Source: Candidatus Poseidoniaceae archaeon
GTDB taxonomy: Archaea; Thermoplasmatota; Poseidoniia; Poseidoniales; Poseidoniaceae
Assembly: GCA_024958795.1 (NCBI GenBank)
Contig: JANXHP010000021.1
Location: 1 to 50,107, forward strand
Reading direction: 5' to 3'
DNA length: 50,107 bases
Below are positions 24,487 to 32,332 of this stretch, one piece after another (position 1 is the stretch's first letter; every line of letters begins with the position of its first letter). Under the pieces are notes generated by a model. The model worked only from the letters and a program-made list of their open reading frames with translations. It had not been told where the DNA came from and ran no database searches. Position numbers and translations under genes: made by a program.

Positions 24487-26304
24487 ATGCAGGGGAGGGC
24501 GGCGAGCATAGTGTTGGTTTTTCTTCTCGCTAGTCTTGTCTTGCCAATAACAAATTACAATGATGAATGTGATATACTGTCAGACACAATTGTTGTGAAA
24601 AACTCCCCTTCAGATATCAGCATTGCATTCAGTAATGGTCCAAATACAAATGATGACATTACCGGATTACACACCCTCACCTTTTCATTGAGTGGAACTG
24701 GTAACATCTCTTCTATTTTGATTGAATTATTAGATTCGGGCACATGGAGTACAGTAACAAATTTGACTGAAACTCCATGGTTGAAACATTTTGACTCCAC
24801 AGCATATGCAAATGGTAGTTATACACTAAGGGCTACTGCTTGGGATGATGATGTTGCAAATAATACTTCAGCACAAAGTGGACAATTCAATATTGTAAAC
24901 CATATTCCAGAAATTACAATTTTCAAAGTGTTAAATCCTGATTATGGCACAGGTGATTCCGCAACTGATAGAGCATGGTTTGATATTGAATCCAATGAAG
25001 CGATTTCATTTAGATGGGGCGCTATTGATGATGATCTAAAACGCGCAACTCTAACCAATGCCCCTGGCCCTAGTGCTCCAGCTGCAGACGGCCCAGGAAC
25101 TCTCAATTATGGCTGGGACTGGGCAAGCGGAAATATGTCTGAAGGTGTTTCTAATCCACGCTTGACGGTGTTTGATTATTCTGGACTTTCAAACTCTTCT
25201 ACATTATTCATCGGCATAGATAGAACCGGCCCTAGTATTGGTACTGTATCAATTGGTGATGGCTCTACTTGGCAACAAAGCACTTCTGTCACACTATCAA
25301 ACCTAATCTCTGGAAGCGATGACGGCCAAGGTAGTGGTGTTAGCCATATAGAATGGTCTAGCGATATTGGAGTTACTTGGAATTCAGTTAGTACAGATTC
25401 AATTACATTGACATTGGATGAAGGAATACACAATATTGCAATTAGAGCAATTGACAATGTAGGAAATATTGGACCAAGTGACACCATCACGATAAGAGTG
25501 GATGCAACTGAGCCAGAAGCTGATGGCTGGACTGTTGATGAATTAACAACTAGTAAAATCGGTGGTGCAAATGTTTCATACAGTGCTATTGATGGACAAT
25601 CTGGAATTGATAATACTTCATCATATATCCAATATGGATTTGACTCAAATGGAGTAGGGCAAACTCCTGACCTTTCTGGACGTTGGATTACATTAGGCAC
25701 TAGTGGTCTTGAAGGAACTGTTGGATTGGCTAATTGGGCCACAAAGTCTCGTCAGCATCTAATGCTTCAAGCTGTAGTTTTCGATGTTGCTGGTAATTCT
25801 ATGACGACTGCACCAGCATCATACCAAATTCTTCCGGGATTAGACCTATATTGGAATGAAACTGAAACCAATCTTGATAGATTGGTTGTTCGTCCTGGAG
25901 AAAATATGGGGAACATTACAATTACCAGTGTACTGGAAAGCAATCAAGACTATGGCGGAAGTGTAGTGGTTAGGCTTGAATCTGCACCAGCTGACCGTAC
26001 TTCCTCCGTGCAATGGACCGTGATGGAAGCAAGAACTCTTGGAACAGGAAGTCTTTCAGATTCTACTGAGACAATGATATGGAATTACACTGTTCCAAAA
26101 ACAGGTCAATTCGATTTACGACTTGTTATTGACTATGCAGATGGAATTGATGAGTATGATGAAGGAAATAATTACAACCACATGGTTGTCACTGGTGCAG
26201 CGGTAACAAGTGCTGGATTAGTTCCTTCTTTCTCACCTTCAATAATCGCACTATTATTCGCCGGAATTGTGATTTCACATCTTCAAAGAAGAAGCAACGA
26301 TTGA
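24487..26304 (+). CDS. Secreted/surface protein with Ig-like and CARDB modules and C-terminal anchor
   Basis: This 605-residue protein begins with a signal peptide (MQGRAASIVLVFLLASLVLP). It has repeated beta-sandwich modules of the Big/Y_Y_Y kind, with segments such as GIDRTGPSIGTVSIGDG, IAIRAIDNVGNIGPSD and RVDATEPEADGW, which recall extracellular adhesion repeats. A final CARDB-like module contains VIDYADGIDEYDEGNNYN. The end is a short PSFSPS motif, about 18 hydrophobic residues and HLQRRSND, a tripartite sorting-signal layout like archaeosortase substrates; the exact signature is not one I can name. No catalytic motif is seen, so adhesion or a structural surface role is most likely. It precedes the KH gene by 26 bases and may share its transcript. 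Confidence 0.8.
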   Translation: MQGRAASIVLVFLLASLVLPITNYNDECDILSDTIVVKNSPSDISIAFSNGPNTNDDITGLHTLTFSLSGTGNISSILIELLDSGTWSTVTNLTETPWLKHFDSTAYANGSYTLRATAWDDDVANNTSAQSGQFNIVNHIPEITIFKVLNPDYGTGDSATDRAWFDIESNEAISFRWGAIDDDLKRATLTNAPGPSAPAADGPGTLNYGWDWASGNMSEGVSNPRLTVFDYSGLSNSSTLFIGIDRTGPSIGTVSIGDGSTWQQSTSVTLSNLISGSDDGQGSGVSHIEWSSDIGVTWNSVSTDSITLTLDEGIHNIAIRAIDNVGNIGPSDTITIRVDATEPEADGWTVDELTTSKIGGANVSYSAIDGQSGIDNTSSYIQYGFDSNGVGQTPDLSGRWITLGTSGLEGTVGLANWATKSRQHLMLQAVVFDVAGNSMTTAPASYQILPGLDLYWNETETNLDRLVVRPGENMGNITITSVLESNQDYGGSVVVRLESAPADRTSSVQWTVMEARTLGTGSLSDSTETMIWNYTVPKTGQFDLRLVIDYADGIDEYDEGNNYNHMVVTGAAVTSAGLVPSFSPSIIALLFAGIVISHLQRRSND

Positions 26305-26330
26305 AAAGAGGGTGGCGGTAGCCTCGCCTC

Positions 26331-27077
26331 ATGCGCCAATCTCTACCTCGTGTTCCGCAAGGCCGTATTGCGGTCCTTATTGGGGCAAAAGGTGTTACTG
26401 CGAAGTCATTACACAAGGCTGCTGGTTGTAAAGAATTCAATATCGACTCCGATACAGGAGATGTAGAAGTTGTTTGGGGCGAACCTGGCTCTTACGATCC
26501 AGTGAAGGCAATGAAGTTACCAGATGTAATCAAAGCAATTGCTAGAGGAATGGCCCCTAAAGCAGCAATAAGATTACTTCAAGATGACCATTTCTTTGAA
26601 TTGGTTGATTTGCGTGAGTTTGTAGGTAAGAGAGCAAATCAACAGCGAAGAATACGTGCTAGGATAATTGGTAGTGAAGGAAAAATCAGAAAATTGATTG
26701 AAGGATTAACAAATACTGAAATCACTATTTACAAATCAACTGTTGTTTTAGTCGGTCATGAAGAAGGATTAGCAGCAGCAAGAGTTGCCATAGAAATGAT
26801 TGCAGGCGGTGCTGAACATGGTACTGTTTTGAATTTCTTGGAAAAGGATAGACGTAGGTCAAAGTTGGCTAGCCGAAGCTTAGACAGTATCGAAATTAGA
26901 GCCGAAGAACCAAGCGAATCTGGTTTTGAAGACCTTGTTCCTGGCCTTGCTGATTTGAGTGAGAGACGTAATAGAAGGATGCGCGCTGCTCAAATTGACC
27001 CTGAAGACCTAGAAGCTGTTGAGTTAGTGATGGAATTGGCTGATGATGAAAGTATCATTTATTCTGAAGAAGAATGA
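26331..27077 (+). CDS. KH-domain RNA-binding protein, archaeal Dim2/Krr1 (Pno1) family
   Basis: This 248-residue protein has two KH domains. The first, about 10-65, includes IAVLIGAKGVTAKSLHKA with the GxxG loop as GAKG. The second, about 95-165, includes ARIIGSEGKIRKLIEGLTNTEITIYKSTVVLVG with GSEG. The second-domain ending (GLAAARVAIEMIAGGAEHGTVLNFLE) is characteristic of the Dim2/Pno1 group, which binds the 3' end of pre-16S/18S rRNA with RIO kinase and Nob1. The C-terminal 60 residues are charged and extra. In many archaea it is co-directional with the aIF1A and RIO1 genes; here it converges on RIO1, one base apart. Confidence 0.92.
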   Translation: MRQSLPRVPQGRIAVLIGAKGVTAKSLHKAAGCKEFNIDSDTGDVEVVWGEPGSYDPVKAMKLPDVIKAIARGMAPKAAIRLLQDDHFFELVDLREFVGKRANQQRRIRARIIGSEGKIRKLIEGLTNTEITIYKSTVVLVGHEEGLAAARVAIEMIAGGAEHGTVLNFLEKDRRRSKLASRSLDSIEIRAEEPSESGFEDLVPGLADLSERRNRRMRAAQIDPEDLEAVELVMELADDESIIYSEEE

Positions 27078-27078
27078 T

Positions 27079-28080
27079 TTAACCTTCTTCTTCAACTACT
27101 TCTGACTTTACAACATGGTCTAAATTCATATTTAATACTTCATACATAGCGCTAGGTAATTCAACTTCAAGTCCTTGCTTTTTACCCCACTCAACCAATC
27201 TAGTTACATCTCTAACGAGGAACTCTTGTGCCTTTGGATGTGTTTCAATTACCGCTTGACCAACATCTATTACGACAGGCCCTCCATCATGCCACAAGAT
27301 GTTATATGGAGAAAAATCTCCATGAGCAAGTTTTGCTTTTTGCCAAGTAACTGCTAAAAATTCTAGTAATTCATCATATACTGGCTCTGGATCTTCTACT
27401 TTCACTTCTCTCAATTTTGGACTAGGTGATATTTCATCACCCAAATAATCCATCACTAGGACATTTTTGTGCAACCCTAGTGGTTTGGGCACATTCAATC
27501 CCCAACGAGAAAGTCTAGTCAAATTACTATGTTCTTTACGAACCCAAATATCAACCAAATCCCTATGCCTACGCTTTAATCCACTAAACCTTCTATCACC
27601 TTCGATATATTGTACTAAATTTTTGAATACCGCATTTGAAGTGTGGAATATTTTGACTGCAACAACTTTGCCATCTAAATCAGTAGCATGAAAAACATGC
27701 GCTTCTTTACCTCTAGCGATTGGGAAATCGAGTGTGTCTATGACTCCACTCTTCATTAGTTTATACAATGACATTAGAGTTAATCTGTCAAACACTTGAT
27801 CGAAAACACGGCGGTCTACCCAATCATAACTTCCTTTGCCAACAACACCTTGGAGTTTTGATTCTATATCACGAAACATTCTCTTGTGTCTATCTTCTTT
27901 CATCCAAACATATCGGCCAGACTTTGATTCCAAATCATTGAGGAACTTCTTAGATTGCTTCTCGTTAAATGCAGCATCTTCTATCTGCTCAGGAGTTTGG
28001 TTTTGATTCCTATTCTTTTTCTTATTGCGACGATGCTGGCGAGTGTTTTCGGTCAAATCTTCCCAGTCATCGGAACCCAT
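27079..28080 (-). CDS. rio1: RIO1-type serine protein kinase/ATPase
   Basis: RIO1 acts in late maturation of the small ribosomal subunit. The 333-residue protein has an extra basic N-terminus (about 1-50, RQHRRNKKKNRNQ), a helical winged-helix-like segment, and the RIO kinase core. The core has a nucleotide loop IARGKEAHVFHA near 121-132, Lys143 in VAVKIF, the catalytic loop HGDFSPYNILW with Asp255 and Asn260, and the metal-binding Asp272 in VIDVGQAV. IDxGQ is the RIO replacement for DFG, and the hinge and activation loop are short, as expected for the family. Its start is 54 bases after the aIF1A stop, so the two are probably co-transcribed. This pairing is conserved in Archaea. Confidence 0.96.
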   Translation of the reverse strand: MGSDDWEDLTENTRQHRRNKKKNRNQNQTPEQIEDAAFNEKQSKKFLNDLESKSGRYVWMKEDRHKRMFRDIESKLQGVVGKGSYDWVDRRVFDQVFDRLTLMSLYKLMKSGVIDTLDFPIARGKEAHVFHATDLDGKVVAVKIFHTSNAVFKNLVQYIEGDRRFSGLKRRHRDLVDIWVRKEHSNLTRLSRWGLNVPKPLGLHKNVLVMDYLGDEISPSPKLREVKVEDPEPVYDELLEFLAVTWQKAKLAHGDFSPYNILWHDGGPVVIDVGQAVIETHPKAQEFLVRDVTRLVEWGKKQGLEVELPSAMYEVLNMNLDHVVKSEVVEEEG

Positions 28081-28134
28081 AGACTCTCACCTTTGATTGC
28101 CCAACATAGCAATATAACATCAAAGCGTCGGTAT

Positions 28135-28794
28135 TCAGGCGAATAATGCATCAATATCATCATCGTCATCATCATCGTCATCATCTTCACTTGACTCTTC
28201 AGCAATAACTTCAGCAGGTTCTTCTTCAACGACTTCTTGTTCTGATTCTTCTTCACTTGCAAATAAGTCATCTGTTTCGTCATCATCGCCTTCAGACATA
28301 TCTTCTGTTTCTTCCGCAACTGATTCTTCCGCAACATCATCCTCAAACATATCGTCTTCTTCAGCATCGCTTGAGTTACCGAATAAGTCATCAAATTCAT
28401 CATCGTCATCTTGACGAGTGTTCATTCCAAACATATCAACTACTTCTGGAAGAACTCCTTTTCGTGAGAGGTACATCGATTGTGTCTTGCTGTATCTATG
28501 CTTTACGTCCGCCTTAGCATCTTGGAAATCCCAAGGCCAAACGATAATCAAATCTCCTTCGCGAACCCATTGTCTACGACGCATTTTTCCTGGAATACGG
28601 GCCAATCTCGTTTCACCATCAGCACACAGTACTGATACGCGACGACCACCGAGAATTTGTTCTGCTAAGGCAAACATTTCATTGACCTTTTTGTTAGGCA
28701 TCTTAACACGGATTTTGCCACCTGTGCCTCCTTCAGGAGATTCAAGACGAGCTAGTTCTTCCACGTCTACTTTTTCTTCACGACGACGTCCCAT
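28135..28794 (-). CDS. eif1a: Translation initiation factor aIF1A with long acidic C-terminal tail
   Basis: aIF1A binds the A site of the small subunit during start-codon selection. Residues 1-128 of this 219-residue protein are the normal factor: a basic start, the OB-fold segments KVNEMFALAEQILGGRRVSVLCADG, TRLARIPGKMRRRQWVREGDLIIVWPWDFQDAKADV, and the C-terminal helix region. Archaeal aIF1A normally ends there, at about 100-115 residues. This one continues with 91 residues, almost all Asp, Glu, Ser, Val and Ala. The tail carries DDLF at 135-138 and 175-178 and ends in IDALFA after a run of ten Asp. The start is the ATG at 28794, because the ten residues upstream do not belong to the fold. 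RIO1 follows in the same direction. Confidence 0.93.
   Translation of the reverse strand: MGRRREEKVDVEELARLESPEGGTGGKIRVKMPNKKVNEMFALAEQILGGRRVSVLCADGETRLARIPGKMRRRQWVREGDLIIVWPWDFQDAKADVKHRYSKTQSMYLSRKGVLPEVVDMFGMNTRQDDDDEFDDLFGNSSDAEEDDMFEDDVAEESVAEETEDMSEGDDDETDDLFASEEESEQEVVEEEPAEVIAEESSEDDDDDDDDDDIDALFA
28146..28187. repeat. ATC/GTC trinucleotide run coding for poly-Asp
   Basis: A run of ATC and GTC triplets on the plus strand (GAT and GAC on the coding strand) encodes the aspartate string at the end of the aIF1A tail. Such runs vary by slippage and may differ in length between close relatives. Confidence 0.8.
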
Positions 28795-28869
28795 GTGCTT
28801 GCACCTAACTGCTCCACCAGCCAACCCTTCTTGAAGGGTTCACATACTCATGCAGTGATATTGACGCTA

Positions 28870-30687
28870 TTATTGACTCGCCCAACTATAATTTAGGCTA
28901 TTTGCTGCCATTTCACACAATTCGATTAATGCATCTGCATTTATTCCGAAGAACACTGAAGCGACTACACAAGCAAAGATTGCTGTTCTTACTTGCCATC
29001 CATTTGGAAGTGGACCTTGTCGAGTTCCCTCTGGTTCATGGAAATACATTGTAACAACAACACGCAGATAATAGAACATTGAAATTGCTGAATTCAAAAC
29101 CATAATCAATGCTAACCACCAAACCCAATGTGCATCTCCAATACTGAGGAGATCACCATTGGATATCGCATCACCCATATCTCCAATTGCAACCTTTACA
29201 ATTCCCATTATCACTAATAGTTTAGACATAAATCCAGACATTGGTGGTACACCTGCAAGACTAATCATAAAGATAAACATGGATACTGCAAGTAGTGGTT
29301 CTCTCTTTGCAAGACCTCTCATATTAGACATTTGAGAAACTTCTCCTTCACTTTCTAGAACTGAAAGGACAAGGAATGCTCCTAACTTGAAACAAACTAA
29401 TACAACCAAATGGAATAGTATCGCCGTCATTACCATAATCGCTGCATCTCCGCCATGGCCAGCAAGTCTCGGATCCCAATTCCATGCACCAATCGCAGTT
29501 AATCCCGCAAGCATATATCCAGCATGAGCAACTGATGAATAAGCCAACATTCTCTTTGGATTGTCTGAACCCAATGCTGCAATATTGCCCCAAGTCATTG
29601 TGACTACAGAAAGAATACCTAATGCAACTAACCAAATTGCAGAGCCATCACTGGATTCTGGACTTGCAACTATTAACAACATACGCGTTAATCCAACAAT
29701 TCCCATCGCTTTACTTGCTGTTGCCAATATTCCTGCTACTGGTGAACTCGCTCCAGCATAAGCATCTGGTGCAGCGAAATGGAATGGTGCGGCGCTTACT
29801 TTGAAACCGAATCCAACCAATACAAATCCAAGTGCAATCAATGGTAATGCTGGAGAACCTTGTGGGCTCATGGCTGCATCAAAAGCAACCGATAATTCTC
29901 CTAATTGTAGAGAACCGGCCCAAAGATAGAGCATTGAAAGTCCGTATAGTCCAATACCTGATGCAACAGAACCAACGATGAAATATTTCATTCCACCTTC
30001 TGTTCCTTCCTTTGATTCTTTGTGGAATGCGACTAATACATATGATGAGAAACTTGCTAATTCCAAACCGAGGAATAGCACGAACATGTCCTGTGCCAAT
30101 GCAACTATTGCCATTCCCATTCCTGTAGTTAGTAGTAAGATGTAGAAGTCTGCTTGGCGGCGGTTGTTGTAAAGAGCATTTGTGCTTCTATCTGAAGCAT
30201 CAAATGATTGCAAACGATTCATACTAGCGATAGCAGCAAGAGAAAGAGCTCCGAAGAATATCATTTCAAATAGACGTGAGAAACCATTGATGAGCAACAA
30301 TTCCTTTGAACTACCAGGAAGAATATGGCTGCCTCCATTGACTAATACATCACCTGAATTTACTTCGTTTATTGTTGTTGGAAGTAATTCTGATACGATC
30401 ATATAGCGCTGAAGACCACCATCAAAGGTCATTAGCACCTCTACGAATGCAATGATCAAGGTGATTGCAGCAATCCAACTTGGTAAGCGAGGATTGGAAA
30501 ATGCAGAATATCTCTCTCCACCTAAGAAGTACGGCAATCTAATTTGAGTCCCAGGAATCCTAAAGGTGGCCTTACCCAAATTTGGAATTATTATCAGTGC
30601 AAATAATCCAGCAACTAATACTAATTCTGGGCAAAACGCAGTAGTGAAGTTTTCATCAAATGGTTGGACATATGTTACTTCAGACAT
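28870..30687 (-). CDS. nuoN: NADH-quinone oxidoreductase subunit N
   Basis: NuoN is one of three antiporter-like proton-pumping membrane subunits of complex I. The 605-residue protein is entirely membrane-spanning, with the family core in the middle. LGFVLVGFGFKVSAAPFHFAAPDAYAGA contains the key Lys and the PFHFWxPDxY-type loop, LAYSSVAHAGYMLAGL follows, and LAGVPPMSGFMSKLLV is the NuoN-type late helix. It is longer than Escherichia coli NuoN (about 485 residues), mainly through N-terminal and loop extensions. The ATG at 30687 has the ribosome-binding sequence GGAGGTG in front. It is the last gene of the operon and overlaps nuoM by a few bases upstream of its start region. Confidence 0.95.
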   Translation of the reverse strand: MSEVTYVQPFDENFTTAFCPELVLVAGLFALIIIPNLGKATFRIPGTQIRLPYFLGGERYSAFSNPRLPSWIAAITLIIAFVEVLMTFDGGLQRYMIVSELLPTTINEVNSGDVLVNGGSHILPGSSKELLLINGFSRLFEMIFFGALSLAAIASMNRLQSFDASDRSTNALYNNRRQADFYILLLTTGMGMAIVALAQDMFVLFLGLELASFSSYVLVAFHKESKEGTEGGMKYFIVGSVASGIGLYGLSMLYLWAGSLQLGELSVAFDAAMSPQGSPALPLIALGFVLVGFGFKVSAAPFHFAAPDAYAGASSPVAGILATASKAMGIVGLTRMLLIVASPESSDGSAIWLVALGILSVVTMTWGNIAALGSDNPKRMLAYSSVAHAGYMLAGLTAIGAWNWDPRLAGHGGDAAIMVMTAILFHLVVLVCFKLGAFLVLSVLESEGEVSQMSNMRGLAKREPLLAVSMFIFMISLAGVPPMSGFMSKLLVIMGIVKVAIGDMGDAISNGDLLSIGDAHWVWWLALIMVLNSAISMFYYLRVVVTMYFHEPEGTRQGPLPNGWQVRTAIFACVVASVFFGINADALIELCEMAANSLNYSWASQ

Positions 30688-30688
30688 T

Positions 30689-32332
30689 TTAGACACCTCC
30701 AGAAAAGTTGCCGAGAATCGGCATAATCAAACCTTCAAAAATTTGGATGGTCCAATCATTCATCATATCCAATGCAATCCATGGCATTACACCGAATAAG
30801 ATTGTAAACATTGCTAATACAAACATTGCCAACTTCTCATGGTTAGCAATATCAGGAATTGGGTGTCCATCCATTGAAGCAGGTGGTTGTGTTTCATCTC
30901 CACCTTCGAAGATTGTGCGTTGCATACTCCATAGATAATATGCCGCAGTAACAGCGATAGTAAGTGCTGGTCCAACCATCCACAATACACTCCAGCCTTC
31001 AGCGATTAAGAAGTGCCATAGAGCGATTAAGACCATTAATTCTGCAACGAATCCTGCTAATAGAGGAAGTCCGAGAGAAGCCATCCATGCGAACATCATA
31101 GATGTCGCTAACCAAGGTGAATGTTTGGCCATACCGCGCATTTCACCAATTTCCATACTGTGGTAGTGATGCTTGAATGCTCCACACACTGCGAACAAGT
31201 GAGGTGAGATAATTCCGTGTGCAAACATCATGAATAAGGCTGCAGCCCATCCAATCGGTTGCATTGTAGCAATACCTATACAAATTACTCCCATGTGAGA
31301 TACAGAGGAATAAGCAACCATCTTCTTGAGATTGGTCTGACCTAAACAAACTATTGAACCCCAAACAAGTGAAATCATACCGATTGCCATCAATGCTAAT
31401 TGGAAGTGTTCCAAGGCATGGGGGAATAGTGCTACAGGTAATCTAAACATTCCATATGCACCCATCTTTAGCATTACACCTGCAAGTAGCATTGAGCCAC
31501 CAGTAGGAGCTTGAACGTGTGCATCTGGAAGCCAAGTATGGAAAGGAACTGCCGGTAACTTTACCAAGAATCCGAGCATTAACATTACAAAGATAATCTT
31601 CTGCATTGAAGCACCCAAAAACCAATTTCCATTCATGTTAGCATTTTGTGCATAAGTCACAAGTTCTGGAATATCAAATGTGCGTCCTGTCAATGAACCT
31701 GAGTAGGCCAATGGTTCCAATGGGTTTTGTAAGAAGTAAAGAGTTACAAGACCTAGTAACATAACTACGGAAGCTGTGAAAGTATAGATGAAGAACTTCT
31801 GAGCTGCATATTTTCTATCTGCACCACCCCACTTGAGAATCAAGAAGAACATTGGAATCAGAGTCAATTCCCAGAAGACATAGAACATGAATAAATCAAG
31901 AGATACGAAAACACCGATTAAAGCTCCACCCATTAACAGAATTAGAGGATGATAGAATGCACCATTCTTTTCATCCCAAGTCGCAATAATAGTAATCGGT
32001 AGAAGTAGTGTTGTCAGCCAAACCATAGGGAATGAAAGCGCATCAAGACCAACGCTCCAATATATTCCCAATGAATCAACCCAAGAATATCTTGCAGTAA
32101 ACTCATAGGTGTTGAAAGCAATACCTTCGAAGCCATTTATATCTCCGAAATAATTGTAGAACATTGCTGTAGTCAAACCAAGCAATCCTAGAGAAAATAA
32201 CAAGATTGCCCACCTAATTGGGTTAACCATCTTCTCTCGCACTTCTTCACTCAAATTTGAGACAGTTGCCATTATTATTAAGCTCGCAATAATCGGTAAT
32301 CCGACCAAAGGCATTGAAATTAGGTCTTGCAA
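30689..32332 (-). CDS. nuoM: NADH-quinone oxidoreductase subunit M
   Basis: NuoM is the second antiporter-like pump subunit. The 547-residue protein shows VFWELTLIPMFFLILKWGG with the essential Glu, LVKLPAVPFHTWLPDAHVQAPTGGSMLLAGVMLKMGAYG with the pump Lys and the PFHTWLPDAH loop, and KKMVAYSSVSHMGVICIG. The open frame begins with TTG at 32332, immediately after the nuoL stop, with GGGGTGG about eight bases before it. Internal ATG at 32314 is the alternative start. Both choices keep all membrane helices. The close packing with nuoL and nuoN supports one polycistronic message. Confidence 0.95.
   Translation of the reverse strand: MQDLISMPLVGLPIIASLIIMATVSNLSEEVREKMVNPIRWAILLFSLGLLGLTTAMFYNYFGDINGFEGIAFNTYEFTARYSWVDSLGIYWSVGLDALSFPMVWLTTLLLPITIIATWDEKNGAFYHPLILLMGGALIGVFVSLDLFMFYVFWELTLIPMFFLILKWGGADRKYAAQKFFIYTFTASVVMLLGLVTLYFLQNPLEPLAYSGSLTGRTFDIPELVTYAQNANMNGNWFLGASMQKIIFVMLMLGFLVKLPAVPFHTWLPDAHVQAPTGGSMLLAGVMLKMGAYGMFRLPVALFPHALEHFQLALMAIGMISLVWGSIVCLGQTNLKKMVAYSSVSHMGVICIGIATMQPIGWAAALFMMFAHGIISPHLFAVCGAFKHHYHSMEIGEMRGMAKHSPWLATSMMFAWMASLGLPLLAGFVAELMVLIALWHFLIAEGWSVLWMVGPALTIAVTAAYYLWSMQRTIFEGGDETQPPASMDGHPIPDIANHEKLAMFVLAMFTILFGVMPWIALDMMNDWTIQIFEGLIMPILGNFSGGV

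Noticed and set aside
28146-28187. Triplet repeat as a mobile or CRISPR-like repeat
   Set aside because: It is a simple in-frame GAT/GAC run coding Asp in aIF1A.
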